A stretch of DNA of 64,000 bases, from the NCBI GenBank assembly GCA_028286605.1, contig JAQBRE010000002.1, forward strand, positions 310,001 through 374,000. The letters are read 5' to 3'. The translations under genes and the position numbers were made by a program. Below the pieces are notes generated by a model. That model was not told where the DNA came from and ran no database searches. It saw only the letters and a list, made by a program, of their open reading frames with translations. Below, in pieces: positions 49,446-58,719 of this stretch. Each line of letters opens with the position of its first letter. Position 1 is the stretch's first letter. Source of the stretch: Parcubacteria group bacterium (GTDB lineage Bacteria; Patescibacteria; Paceibacteria; UBA9973; UBA2103).

Positions 49446-51305
49446 ATGGCTGATGAGAAGCTCCTAGAGCAGATACTTAAAGAGCGCGGTGCGGGAAAAT
49501 CTGAAGAAGCCCTCCATGAGGAACTGAAGAAAGATGGGTGGCCTGAAGCGGACATTTACGGCGCATTTGCGGTGGCGAAGTTGCGCAGCAACCCCATGAC
49601 CGCATCACGTCTTGCGCCCCCTGCGGTAGCGCCGCGCCGATCTAAGGGCAATCTGGTTTTCCAGATACTCATCGTTATCGTCCTGCTGGTTTCGGCACCG
49701 GCAGTATTCGGCTTCGTTACGGGTACGGTGCTTCCTGCGATCACCGCTCAGGCGAACGGTACCGCGACCAGCACGAGCCTCGCTACGCTCGGCCAATCCA
49801 TCTTCGGTATCGTGCCGCTCATTCCGGTAAAAGGTTCAGGTACGGGCTCGATCTTTTCGGCTCCTGCATCGAAATCAAGCGGATCGAGCGCGGCGGTATC
49901 GCACTCAACCATAACTACGCAACCGACCGCGGCCACTCCTGCGCCTAACGCGGGGGCACCGATAACGACACAGACGCAAACCACTGTGCCGGTCGTAACA
50001 ACGACGCAGACCCCATTTTCTGTCCCTGATCAAGCGCCTGTCGTTACAGTTCCAAATCCTGTTGTTCCTGTTACTCCAGTCGTCACACCGCCCGTTGTAC
50101 CGGTTGTACCAGTAACTCCTGTAACCCCGGTCGTACCCGTGGTGCCGGTCGTTCCTCCTGTCGCATCGCTCGCAACGGCGACAGATACGCCAAGCTTGCT
50201 TAAGGCATTGAAGGCGGCAAAGCCCGGCGACACTATTACGCTCGCTTCGAATACCTATTCAGGGCTTGGCACTATTGCAAACCTGAATTTCTCTTCACCC
50301 GTAACTGTTACGTCGTACGATACGAGCCACAAGGCGATTCTTACGAATTTCAGCATGATGCGCGTTAACGGTCTAAGCTTCACCAACCTCGAATTCAGCA
50401 ACCAAACTCCTACAGCATTTACGGTGAACACCTCGAGCTCGCAGAATATACGATTTGATTCCGATTATATCCACGGCTCGCTGGATGGTAATTCTGATGA
50501 TGATGGCGGAGGTCTCGGCTTCCTTGATACCTCAAACGTAACGGTTTCGAATTCAACTCTTGAACAGCTTCGCCAGGGTATCAGCAACGGCGCTAATGTT
50601 ACGCCAAGCGTTTCGAACATAACGATCACGGGAAATACTATAAAGGGAATGGAGAAGAGCGGTATGGTATTTGCAGGCGCAAGTAATGTTACGGTTACAG
50701 GAAACTCAATAAGCGATATTGAGGTAGTACCTCCCGATCACCCGGATGGCATGCAGTTCTTCACGACCGGTACGACCGTTGCTGCGCATGACATTACCGT
50801 TGCGAATAATGTGATCGTTAAAGGAAAGGGGCAGGCGGCGCAGGGCATTTTCTTCCGGGATCAGGTTGGAACGCTGCCATATCAGAATGTGCACATAGAC
50901 AACAACCTTATTATTGATACGGGATATGGCGGCGTGTATGCGGAAGGAGTCGGCTCAGGTGAATTGAGTGGTAACTTCCTTACCTCTGAACCAGGCTCAA
51001 CAAACAATACCTTCTTCTTGGTTCAGAACGGAGGTACTATTGCCGCAACTAATAACACTGCAACGGCAATCAGCTTTGATAATGTCACGAATCTTACGCA
51101 GTCGGGTAACGCGACCACTACTCCGGTAACAGACCAAGGCTTGCAGGCGATGCGCGACTGGTCACAGAGCCATCCCGCAAGCGCAGCGCAGCTCGCGCCT
51201 TTCATCGGAGCGCTCAGCATCGCTGATTCCCATAGCATGCTTGCTTCGGCCGAAGCAGCCCTCGCCTCTGCACTGCACTATCTTTTGGGTCTGTTGCGAT
51301 TGTAA
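49446..51305 (+). CDS. Surface protein with cytoplasmic helical head, TM anchor and right-handed beta-helix (1)
   Basis: 619 residues. Residues 1-48 form a helical, charged head (LLEQILKERGAGKSEEALHE, then LKKDGWPEADIYGAFAVAKL) resembling the short helical domains at the start of many Patescibacterial membrane proteins. A membrane helix (about 72-94) follows, then a Thr/Ser/Pro linker with PVVPVTPV-type repeats (about 190-245). A parallel beta-helix with pectate-lyase/NosD-like rungs (about 250-565; NVTVSNSTLEQ, NITITGNTIKG, NVTVTGNSISD) follows, and a hydrophobic C-terminal helix (about 598-619). Probably a carbohydrate-binding or -modifying surface protein. Paralogue at 60394-62493. Confidence 0.75.
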   Translation: MADEKLLEQILKERGAGKSEEALHEELKKDGWPEADIYGAFAVAKLRSNPMTASRLAPPAVAPRRSKGNLVFQILIVIVLLVSAPAVFGFVTGTVLPAITAQANGTATSTSLATLGQSIFGIVPLIPVKGSGTGSIFSAPASKSSGSSAAVSHSTITTQPTAATPAPNAGAPITTQTQTTVPVVTTTQTPFSVPDQAPVVTVPNPVVPVTPVVTPPVVPVVPVTPVTPVVPVVPVVPPVASLATATDTPSLLKALKAAKPGDTITLASNTYSGLGTIANLNFSSPVTVTSYDTSHKAILTNFSMMRVNGLSFTNLEFSNQTPTAFTVNTSSSQNIRFDSDYIHGSLDGNSDDDGGGLGFLDTSNVTVSNSTLEQLRQGISNGANVTPSVSNITITGNTIKGMEKSGMVFAGASNVTVTGNSISDIEVVPPDHPDGMQFFTTGTTVAAHDITVANNVIVKGKGQAAQGIFFRDQVGTLPYQNVHIDNNLIIDTGYGGVYAEGVGSGELSGNFLTSEPGSTNNTFFLVQNGGTIAATNNTATAISFDNVTNLTQSGNATTTPVTDQGLQAMRDWSQSHPASAAQLAPFIGALSIADSHSMLASAEAALASALHYLLGLLRL

Positions 51306-51335
51306 GAATCGTAAAAGCGGCCCGTCTGCATATAA

Positions 51336-51341
51336 TATAAT
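51336..51341 (+). promoter_or_regulatory. -10 box of the 51350 gene
   Basis: TATAAT ends 8 bases before the ATG at 51350. Confidence 0.5.
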
Positions 51342-51349
51342 TAAGCGAT

Positions 51350-51859
51350 ATGAATAAAACGAACTGGATTATCGCGATACTCGTAGGTATTGCGTTCGTG
51401 TGCACACTTATTACGTATGCGGAAAGCCTTCATACTATGCCGGAAGCGCCGGCCGCTCCTGTGATTTCAACGACGACACAAACGAAACCGGTATCTACAA
51501 CCCACACGCAGCCATCTTCCGGAGGAATTCTTATCCACACATTTGGCGATGTAACGCTTTCAGTAGGACAGACGGCAAAATTCAGCGATGTAACTATCGT
51601 GCCAGTAAGTATCGATCAAGACAGTCGTTGCCCGCTCGGAACACTCTGTACGGTAGGATTCCAGGCAGGAACCGTAGAAGTTTCTACTCGTATTACTTCA
51701 GCTTCAGGTACCCTCATACAAACGCTCGCACTAGGGAAGTCATTTACCATAGGTCATGATGTTATTACCCTTACGGGAGTAGAACCTGTAAAGCGTCGAG
51801 AGACGACCATTCCTCAATCAAGCTACCAGCTGACCTTCAGTGTGGAACCGACTTCATAG
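51350..51859 (+). CDS. Membrane-anchored beta-rich protein of unknown function
   Basis: 169 residues. N-terminal anchor (about 6-24), Thr/Pro/Gln linker (about 30-58), then a beta-rich domain containing DSRCPLGTLCTVGFQAGTVE, a two-Cys motif seen in a family of small bacterial exported proteins of unknown function. The two cysteines likely form a disulfide. Independent -10 box. Confidence 0.6.
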   Translation: MNKTNWIIAILVGIAFVCTLITYAESLHTMPEAPAAPVISTTTQTKPVSTTHTQPSSGGILIHTFGDVTLSVGQTAKFSDVTIVPVSIDQDSRCPLGTLCTVGFQAGTVEVSTRITSASGTLIQTLALGKSFTIGHDVITLTGVEPVKRRETTIPQSSYQLTFSVEPTS

Positions 51860-51911
51860 CTCTTGCGTGAAAAACCGAGTGGTATACTTAGGACATACCA
51901 AACTAGAAGGA

Positions 51912-51917
51912 TATATT
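51912..51917 (+). promoter_or_regulatory. -10 box of the doxX-like gene
   Basis: TATATT ends 10 bases before the ATG at 51928. Confidence 0.4.
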
Positions 51918-51927
51918 CCCGCACACC

Positions 51928-52356
51928 ATGAAAACGATGATTCACCGCACCAGCCGCGCATTCTATGATCCTTCGCTCGGCATCTTCCTTATCCGCCTGA
52001 TGGTTGGTCTTGTCTTTCTTTCGCATGGATGGGGCAAGGTAGTAGCGCTTTCGGCAACCATGATGATGTTCGTGCATCTTGGCATGTGGCCCGTCGTCGG
52101 CGTCTTCATCGGATGGCTCGAAGTGGTCGGCGGTCTCGCGCTTGTCCTTGGCGTCGCGACTCGTTTCTTCGGCATCCTGTTCGCGATCGAGATGCTCGTC
52201 GCAGCTATCCTTATCGGCGTTTCTCACGGCTTCGGCGCGGTTGAGTTCGAACTCCTCCTCGCCGTCTGTTCGCTCGGCATCGTCTTCATCGGTTCAGGCA
52301 AGTACTCTATATACAAGATGGAGCGTCACCTGAATCCAGACGTCGCAGCCGCATAA
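51928..52356 (+). CDS. DoxX family membrane protein
   Basis: 142 residues, four membrane helices. LIRLMVGLVFLSHGWGKV near the start and GWLEVVGGLALVLGVATRFFG in the second and third helices are the family marks. DoxX proteins are linked to quinone or thiosulfate redox reactions and to oxidative stress in some bacteria; role here unknown. The next gene starts 9 bases after its stop. Confidence 0.85.
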   Translation: MKTMIHRTSRAFYDPSLGIFLIRLMVGLVFLSHGWGKVVALSATMMMFVHLGMWPVVGVFIGWLEVVGGLALVLGVATRFFGILFAIEMLVAAILIGVSHGFGAVEFELLLAVCSLGIVFIGSGKYSIYKMERHLNPDVAAA

Positions 52357-52365
52357 TATTCGTTC

Positions 52366-52698
52366 ATGCCCGAAGGGAGCGAAAGCGAATCAGAGATATT
52401 CGAACGGTTAGACGTATTGTCTGATCTTATCGAAGAGAATATAAAGCTCGCGCACGATACGAACCGTATCGTGCGCGACATGCGACGTACCGGGCGCATC
52501 GCGTTCTGGTTCAAAGTGATCCTGTGGATCATCGTGCTCGGTCTGCCGCTCCTGTTCATCGGGCCGATCATGCAGTACTTCACCGCGCTCACCGGGTACT
52601 CGATTCCGGCCGGTACGAGCGCCTTCGGCATACCTTCCAGCACCCAGATACAGCAGGCCGTAACGGAGTTCAAGGCGAAGAATACGGCTACGCCGTAA
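52366..52698 (+). CDS. Single-pass membrane protein with acidic head
   Basis: 110 residues. Acidic helical start (MPEGSESESEIFERLDVLSD, continuing LIEENIKLAHDTN), basic stretch RDMRRTGR, one membrane helix (about 47-66), and a polar extracytoplasmic tail. Common small protein type in Patescibacteria; no function known. Probably cotranscribed with the doxX-like gene. Confidence 0.6.
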   Translation: MPEGSESESEIFERLDVLSDLIEENIKLAHDTNRIVRDMRRTGRIAFWFKVILWIIVLGLPLLFIGPIMQYFTALTGYSIPAGTSAFGIPSSTQIQQAVTEFKAKNTATP

Positions 52699-52738
52699 AG
52701 GTGAAATACGGCCCCTGCTATGGTAGGATAGCCGTATT

Positions 52739-52811
52739 GCTTGGGTAGCTCAGTTGGTAGAGCGCTTCCCTGAAGAGGAAGATGTCCCCGGTTCGAATCC
52801 GGGCCCAAGCA
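52739..52811 (+). tRNA. tRNA-Phe (anticodon GAA)
   Basis: 73 bases. Acceptor GCTTGGG/CCCAAGC, discriminator A, anticodon loop CTGAAGA, T arm with GGTTCGAATCC. Preceded by TAGGAT (about 52724-52729). CCA not encoded. Confidence 0.96.
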
Positions 52812-52815
52812 CCTG

Positions 52816-53916
52816 ATGATCGACATGGTCACACTTAATTCGATCTTTTCCTGGGCACGTCGATATGAACGCCATCTTTCTGGTATCGCATTCGTGCTCG
52901 GATTTATCGGCGATTTATTCACGTTCGCCGTACTGGATCTATCGCTCGCGAATCTAGCCTTCATCGGGTATCTTGTCGCTGCTGCATTTGCGACGTTTCT
53001 GGCACACGTCGTTTCTTCGCGCTTCAGCGAGCACGACGCGCTTTGGCGTCGTGCCACCTCTGCACTCGCGCCCCTAATAGTTAATTTCACGACGGGCAGC
53101 TTGCTTTCGGGTACGCTCATTTTCTATACGAAAAGCGCAACGCTTTCTGTCTCATGGCCTTTTATCGTATTGCTCGTACTTGTATTTCTGGGTAATGAAA
53201 TCTTCCGTGAATATCGCGCGCACCTTGCGTTCCAGACCGTTCTTTTCTTTTTTTCGCTCTACGCCTATGCGATATTCTCACTCCCGCTCATTCTTGGCCG
53301 TCTTGGCCCCATGGTCTTTCTTGAAAGTACCGGAGCTGCAATACTCATTTTCGCATTATTCCTTGGGTTGCTCGCACTTGCAGGCTGGAGGCGCTTACAG
53401 GAGACACTCGTACCTATTTTGGGCGGTTCAGTGGTAGTTCTTATCATATTGGTCGGCTCCTACTTCACCTCGCTTATACCGCCGATTCCGCTCACGCTGC
53501 GCGATAGTGGCATCTATCACGATGTACAGCATGTAAACGGCGGTTACGCGCTCTCTACTGAGGCTGAACGTCCGTGGTGGCAGTTTTATGAGCCTGTGGT
53601 TATACATCACGTTGCCGGTACGCCGCTCTACGCCTTCAGTGCCGTGTTCGCTCCTGGCGCGTTTTCTGCGAACATCATCCATGAATGGTCTCGCTACGAC
53701 ACTACGCAGAAGAAATGGATTCCGGAATCTACCGTGGCGTTTCCGCTTTCAGGCGGTCGTGCCGGCGGGTATCGCGGCTATTCAGAAATAACGAATGCGC
53801 CCGCAGGGAAATGGCGCGTCTCTATTAAGACGATCTCAGGCCAAACCATCGGCCGCATAACGTTCACGGTCGTCGATTCTTCAACCGAACCAATCGTACA
53901 CACCGTAACTGAATAG
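52816..53916 (+). CDS. DUF2914 family membrane protein
   Basis: 366 residues. About seven membrane helices (about 20-225), then a C-terminal soluble domain (about 235-366) with IHEWSRYDTTQKKWIPESTV and NAPAGKWRVSIKTISGQTIGRITFTVV, the DUF2914 signature. Function unknown. Starts 4 bases after the tRNA-Phe gene; ATG at 52825 is an alternative start. Confidence 0.85.
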   Translation: MIDMVTLNSIFSWARRYERHLSGIAFVLGFIGDLFTFAVLDLSLANLAFIGYLVAAAFATFLAHVVSSRFSEHDALWRRATSALAPLIVNFTTGSLLSGTLIFYTKSATLSVSWPFIVLLVLVFLGNEIFREYRAHLAFQTVLFFFSLYAYAIFSLPLILGRLGPMVFLESTGAAILIFALFLGLLALAGWRRLQETLVPILGGSVVVLIILVGSYFTSLIPPIPLTLRDSGIYHDVQHVNGGYALSTEAERPWWQFYEPVVIHHVAGTPLYAFSAVFAPGAFSANIIHEWSRYDTTQKKWIPESTVAFPLSGGRAGGYRGYSEITNAPAGKWRVSIKTISGQTIGRITFTVVDSSTEPIVHTVTE

Positions 53917-53932
53917 GCGCGATAGATACGTA

Positions 53933-54026
53933 AAAAGCACTCTAAAAAGGGGCTGCGGAGCGTGACGACGCGAGCCGGAGCAAATTCCCAGCAGGGAATT
54001 ATGCGTACCCTTTTTAGAGTGCTTTT
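53933..54026. repeat. 94-base nested hairpin element between convergent genes
   Basis: Outer arms 53933-53951 and 54008-54026 are perfect complements over 19 bp. The 56-base interior holds two further hairpins: aattccc/gggaatt (53983-53989 with 53994-54000) and a ggct/agcc stem enclosing gcgt/acgc (about 53951-53976). A/T tracts at the outer ends suggest a bidirectional terminator, but the branched interior is unusual. Confidence 0.85.
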
Positions 54027-54033
54027 GAAGTGT

Positions 54034-54573
54034 CTAGGTAGACTTCACCTTCAGCTTCGTCTGACGGCTCTTATCAAGCTTCGGCATAACGATGGTGAGC
54101 AAACCATCCTTAGCACCCGCTGATGCATTGTCCACATCAACTTCCTGTGGAAGAAGGATGGTACGGGAGAATGAACCCCAGAAGAGTTCGCGTATAAAAT
54201 AATCCTCGTCGTTCACGGCATCACGCTCTTCGCGCGAACCTTCAATAACAACCATATCGCGGCTAAGCGAAAGGCTTATCTCATCGGGACGAACGCCTGC
54301 GATGAAAGTGCGAATGACGATCTCGCCTGCGGTCTGATAGACGTCTACAGGAAGCTCGCCATCGCTCTGCTTTTCCTCAAGCGCGTTGATCATGGTCGCA
54401 TGCGCTGGAGCTGGAGCGACGGAAGGAATAGAACCCATTGAACCGGTAGGAGAATTAGCCGACATTTTGCGGATGGGCTGCTGCTGCGGAACGAAATCGT
54501 CTTCGAACGCATCGTAGTCATCCGAGATCGGAACCGATCCGGAGAGCCGTTCGAAGAAAGATCGTTTTTTCAT
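54034..54573 (-). CDS. Small heat shock protein (Hsp20/alpha-crystallin)
   Basis: 179 residues. Disordered N-terminus (1-75), alpha-crystallin domain (about 76-170, LPVDVYQTAGEIVIRTFIAG, YFIRELFWGSFSRTILLP, GLLTIVMPKL). ATP-independent holdase. Follows the PrsW gene by 21 bases on the same strand, and TTATCT (complement 54581-54586) ends 7 bases before its ATG. Confidence 0.92.
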   Translation of the reverse strand: MKKRSFFERLSGSVPISDDYDAFEDDFVPQQQPIRKMSANSPTGSMGSIPSVAPAPAHATMINALEEKQSDGELPVDVYQTAGEIVIRTFIAGVRPDEISLSLSRDMVVIEGSREERDAVNDEDYFIRELFWGSFSRTILLPQEVDVDNASAGAKDGLLTIVMPKLDKSRQTKLKVKST

Positions 54574-54594
54574 AGGAAATAGATAAGAGATTGG

Positions 54595-55305
54595 TTAGCA
54601 AACATTCTTCGTCGACTCCGCGTATCGGAAATACTTCAGGATCTCGAAGAGAGCGAAGAATACGATAGCGCCGGTCCAGACGATGAAGAAGGCGAGCAGG
54701 GTGTGCGAACCGCCTCCACTGATTATAAAGAAGTTAAATACGGTGTGCAATGTGATTGCAAGGACAAGTCCGACGATCGCAGCGACTGCGCGCCATACCC
54801 GCGGCCATTTATAGGAGAACGCGAGTGAGAATCCGATGACGGATGACGCGATAACGTGCAGAAGCGTCGAACCAACGAAGCGCAGGTTGTCGGTAGCGAT
54901 TCCAATAAGGAATTGGCCGTCGCCGAACGGCTGAATAAGGAAAAGGGTATTTTCAAGCGCCGCAAAGCCGAGCGCGACGGTGAGCATATAGATAACGAGA
55001 TCAATAGACTCGTTCACGTCGCGTCGCCACAGAACGAACAGGGCAGCGAGGCCGAACTTTACGGTTTCCTCGATAGCCGCCCAGGCAAGTATCACTGGGG
55101 TACCGTCTGGTAGAAGCGTCTGTGCGAGCGTTTCGAGCGGAAGCACCACTGGCACCGCGAGCATGCCGGCCATGAAGGCAACGGTAATCAGTGTGCGCGG
55201 TTCAGGGCACCGCTCATCTTCTTTCAGGAGGAAGTGGAGCCAGATAAGCGCGGGCAGTATGCCGCCAAGAAAGGCATAGCCGAATGTCGCGATAGAAGGG
55301 ACCAT
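54595..55305 (-). CDS. PrsW family intramembrane metalloprotease
   Basis: 236 residues, about seven membrane helices. The family motifs are AAIEETVKF (Glu79, Glu80) and FAALENTLF (Glu118, Asn119), followed by HVIASSVIGFSLAFS and the later HTVFNFF. PrsW cleaves an anti-sigma factor in Bacillus; no such target is seen here. First gene of a likely prsW-hsp20 operon. ATG at 55305 follows an in-frame TTG. Confidence 0.85.
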   Translation of the reverse strand: MVPSIATFGYAFLGGILPALIWLHFLLKEDERCPEPRTLITVAFMAGMLAVPVVLPLETLAQTLLPDGTPVILAWAAIEETVKFGLAALFVLWRRDVNESIDLVIYMLTVALGFAALENTLFLIQPFGDGQFLIGIATDNLRFVGSTLLHVIASSVIGFSLAFSYKWPRVWRAVAAIVGLVLAITLHTVFNFFIISGGGSHTLLAFFIVWTGAIVFFALFEILKYFRYAESTKNVC

Positions 55306-55352
55306 CAAAATGATTATACAACACGCGGTGTGTCGTAATGCATGCTACGGCG

Positions 55353-57497
55353 CTAATTACTTGGCCAGCTGGCGACGATGAGCATACCGTCGTGTTCAGG
55401 AAGGCTCTGCCAGATCTCTTCAGTTACGAATGGCATGAAGGGGTGGAGGAGGATGAGGACGTCCTTCAAGAGGGCGCGCAGCGTAGCTGCGCGCGATGCA
55501 GCCGCTTCCTTATCATCCCCAAGAAGTATCGGCTTCGATTCTTCCAGAATACGATCCGCTAATTCCTTCCACGCATATTGATACATTTTGTCGGCAGCAA
55601 GATACATGCGATACGCTTCCATATCTTTCGTTACATCTGCAGCTATATCGGCGAGTTCGGTTTTCAGTGCCATGTCCACTTCTGTGAGCGGCGCATCCAA
55701 ATCTGCACCCTCGGTGCTCTCAAGTATGAAGCGCGTGATATTCCAGAGCTTGTTCGCGAAGTGCTTATAACCCTTTATCTTATCGTCTGAAAGTCGCGTG
55801 TCCATTCCGGGCGTATTGCCCACGACTATAGCCATGCGTGACGCATCAGCGCCGAACTTATCGATCATGACAATTGGATCAATACCGTTACCAAGAGACT
55901 TAGAGAACTTCTGCCCCTTCGCGTCGCGAATGAGGCCGTGCAGATAGACGGTCTTGAATGGAATATCGCCAAGCACGAACTGCGTCATAAGGATCATGCG
56001 CGCGACCCAGAAGAAAAGGATGTCGTGTCCGGTTTCAAGAACATCAGTCGGATGGAAGCGCGCGAGGTCTGGTGTTTCATCCGGCCAGCCAAGGGTTGAG
56101 AAGGTCCACGAGCCCGAAGAGAACCACGTGTCGAGCGTGTCTTCATCCTGTACCCAGCCATCGGTAGCCCAGTCTCCTTCAGGCGGTTCACCTACGGTTA
56201 TTTCATCGCCGCGCGTCCATACCGGTACGCGATGTCCGTACCAGATCTGACGGCTGATGCACCAGTCCCGAAGATTTTCAATCCAGTGGTAATACGTCTT
56301 ATCAAGATATTCAGGAAGAATCGTTATTGCGCCAGAACGTACGGGCTCAAGCATAAGCTCCTTCAGTGATTTGTTGCCGCGCTCCTTGATCGGCTTATTC
56401 ACATCGATGAACCACTGCAGTTTCGGAAGAGGCTCGATAACGCCGCCCGTGCGTTCAGCCGTAGAGATGTTCTGCGTGATGTCTTCTTCGTTTTCAAGCA
56501 AGCCCTGTTCCTTCAGCCACTCAACGACTTTCTCGCGCGCTTCTCCGACCTTAAGTCCATTAAGTGGCCCAGCAACCATCATCTTTGCGCGCTCATCGAT
56601 AACCTGCGGATGCGGCAGATTGTGGCGCTCAGCGATTTCCCAGTCTATCTGTGAATGTGCGGGCGTAACGCCAAGGGCACCGGTGCCGAATTCAGGCTCA
56701 ACGCTCGTATCGCCGACGATCTTTATATGAAGCGGTACGCCCATGAATTCAAGATCGTATTCTTTTCCGATGAATTCCTTATAGCGAATGTCGTCGGGAT
56801 GTACCGCAACTGCCGTATCGCCAACCTTCGTTTCAGGACGGCTCGTGGCAATAGTGATAGGGAAGTCCTTAGAATATTTAAAGGTATAGAGTTTTCCTGC
56901 GCGCTCCTGATGAACGATCTCATCATCTGAAATCGTCGTCTGGCCTTTCGGATCCCAGTTAACGATACGTAAGCCTTTATAGATAAGGCCGGCATCATAC
57001 ATATCCTTGAACATCGTGTTAACGGCTCGGTTGCGCTTCTGGTCCAGGGTGAAGGCTTCGCGAGACCAATCGCAGGACGCACCCGTCGCACGGATCTGCA
57101 TGCGGATAGTATCGCGACTTTCTTCAACGAACGTGTCGATTCGTTTCAGGAGCTCTTCGCGACCAAGATCATGACGACTCTTGCCTTCGGCTTTCTGAAC
57201 GTCTTTCTCGACGCGCGATTGCGTAGCAATCGCGGCGTGGTCCGTACCAGGCAGCCAGAGTGCTTCGTACCCCTGCATACGCCTGAAGCGAATCATCATG
57301 TCCTGAAGCGTCATGCCGAGCATGTGGCCCATATGCAGAACGCCTGTGGCATTCGGTGGCGGCATCATGATGGTGAAGGGTCCCTTCGTGGCGTTCGGAA
57401 GATTGTCCGGGTTGAAATAGCCCGATTCTTCCCACATCTGGTAGATGCGGGTCTCGGTATCTGCAGAGTTGTACGGCTTCTTGAATTTATCAATCAT
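55353..57497 (-). CDS. valS: Valyl-tRNA synthetase
   Basis: 714 residues against 880-950 in most bacteria. Class I synthetase: PPPNATGVLHMGHML (HIGH-type, about 46-60), PGTDHAAIATQ typical for ValRS, CP1 editing domain (about 150-330), KFSKSLGNG (KMSKS-type, about 530) and the anticodon-binding helical domain ending FVTEEIWQSLPE. The C-terminal coiled-coil arm found in most ValRS is absent. Adjacent to tsaD. Confidence 0.94.
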   Translation of the reverse strand: MIDKFKKPYNSADTETRIYQMWEESGYFNPDNLPNATKGPFTIMMPPPNATGVLHMGHMLGMTLQDMMIRFRRMQGYEALWLPGTDHAAIATQSRVEKDVQKAEGKSRHDLGREELLKRIDTFVEESRDTIRMQIRATGASCDWSREAFTLDQKRNRAVNTMFKDMYDAGLIYKGLRIVNWDPKGQTTISDDEIVHQERAGKLYTFKYSKDFPITIATSRPETKVGDTAVAVHPDDIRYKEFIGKEYDLEFMGVPLHIKIVGDTSVEPEFGTGALGVTPAHSQIDWEIAERHNLPHPQVIDERAKMMVAGPLNGLKVGEAREKVVEWLKEQGLLENEEDITQNISTAERTGGVIEPLPKLQWFIDVNKPIKERGNKSLKELMLEPVRSGAITILPEYLDKTYYHWIENLRDWCISRQIWYGHRVPVWTRGDEITVGEPPEGDWATDGWVQDEDTLDTWFSSGSWTFSTLGWPDETPDLARFHPTDVLETGHDILFFWVARMILMTQFVLGDIPFKTVYLHGLIRDAKGQKFSKSLGNGIDPIVMIDKFGADASRMAIVVGNTPGMDTRLSDDKIKGYKHFANKLWNITRFILESTEGADLDAPLTEVDMALKTELADIAADVTKDMEAYRMYLAADKMYQYAWKELADRILEESKPILLGDDKEAAASRAATLRALLKDVLILLHPFMPFVTEEIWQSLPEHDGMLIVASWPSN

Positions 57498-57537
57498 TAG
57501 CTAAAATATAGCAAAAACCGCGCTTTTTTGCGCGGTT

Positions 57538-58719
57538 CTAGGATGCAGAGAGGGACAGGTTGCCGTTTGCCTTCAGTTCATCGATATCAGCGAAATCCTT
57601 ACGAAGCCAGGAATAGAAACCAGCGATGGCGATCATAATGGCGTTGTCGCCGGTGAGAAAGGCAGAAGGTATGAAAAGAGAAACCTCAGGGTGATCCTGC
57701 GGCAGGCGCTCACGGAAGACGCGGCGTATGTGTGCGTTCGCAGAAACGCCTCCGCCGATAGCGAGCGTAAGCGCGCCGGTCTGTGCAAGTGCTTTCGATG
57801 CTTTTGCATACAGCACGTCGCTTGCGGCATCTTCGAAGGCGCGAGCGAGCTGTTCCTTCTCGAGCTCAGTCAGTTCCTTTCCTTTCGTAAGATAGAGCAC
57901 TGATGTCTTGAGGCCGCTGAAGGAGAAGTCGCAATCGTTCGTGTCGATCATCGGACGGGGAAGCTTGTATGGGTTTGTGCGGGAATCTTCGCGATCGCGT
58001 TCCGCAAGTTTAGACACCTCGGGGCCTCCCGGGTACGGGAGGCCCAGCATGCGCGCCACTTTATCGAATGCCTCACCGACCGCATCATCGCGCGTCTGGC
58101 CGATGAGCTGGTATTCACGCCACACATTCGCTGCATCCAGTTCTGTGTGTCCGCCAGAAATAAGCAGCGCGAGCAGCGGCATCTGTACGTCTTTCAATTC
58201 GTACGTACGCTCGCCTGCTTCGGTCAGGAGCGCAGAAAGCGTATGGCCTTCCATGTGATTCACGGCGATAAGCGGCTTGTCCCAAATAATAGAAAGTGCC
58301 TTAGCGAAGTTCACGCCAACCCAGAGCGCGGGCTCAAGGCCAGGGCCCGCCGTTACGGCAATCGCATCGATATCCGGAACTTCCATTTCAGAAACGGAAG
58401 CAAGGAACGCTTCGTCAAGATCAGGCTCGCGTTCAAGCAGCTTGGCGATACGCTCAGGCAGACCTTCTGCGAAGGTCTGCCTGTCTTCGCGCAGCATCTC
58501 TGCTTCTTCAAGCGCCGCTTCTAGTATGGGTACGAGATTCTTCGCATGTTCGCGCTTGGCGACGGCAGGAAACACGCCGCCGAATTCACGATGAATCTCG
58601 ATCTGCGAAAGCAGCGCATTTCCTAAGATAGTGAATCGCGCAGCGTTCTCGTCGCCTTCGCATTCAAGGATAGCGATGGCCGTTTCGTCGCACGAGGTCT
58701 CAATTGCCAGCAGTTTCAT
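57538..58719 (-). CDS. tsaD: tRNA N6-threonylcarbamoyladenosine synthase TsaD
   Basis: 393 residues. Transfers threonylcarbamoyl to A37 of ANN-reading tRNAs. LAIETSCDETA at the start, metal-binding NHMEGH, ISGGHTEL, and IGGGVSANAHIRR are conserved. A charged insertion of about 40 residues (roughly 80-120, LREDRQTFAEGLPERIAKLL onwards) before the DAIAVTAGPGL block makes it longer than the usual 335-345. The start at 58719 overlaps the end of the DHH gene by 20 bases. Confidence 0.94.
   Translation of the reverse strand: MKLLAIETSCDETAIAILECEGDENAARFTILGNALLSQIEIHREFGGVFPAVAKREHAKNLVPILEAALEEAEMLREDRQTFAEGLPERIAKLLEREPDLDEAFLASVSEMEVPDIDAIAVTAGPGLEPALWVGVNFAKALSIIWDKPLIAVNHMEGHTLSALLTEAGERTYELKDVQMPLLALLISGGHTELDAANVWREYQLIGQTRDDAVGEAFDKVARMLGLPYPGGPEVSKLAERDREDSRTNPYKLPRPMIDTNDCDFSFSGLKTSVLYLTKGKELTELEKEQLARAFEDAASDVLYAKASKALAQTGALTLAIGGGVSANAHIRRVFRERLPQDHPEVSLFIPSAFLTGDNAIMIAIAGFYSWLRKDFADIDELKANGNLSLSAS

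Noticed and set aside
53933..54026. Integron attC site
   Set aside because: No RYYYAAC/GTTRRRY boxes and no cassette array or integrase nearby.
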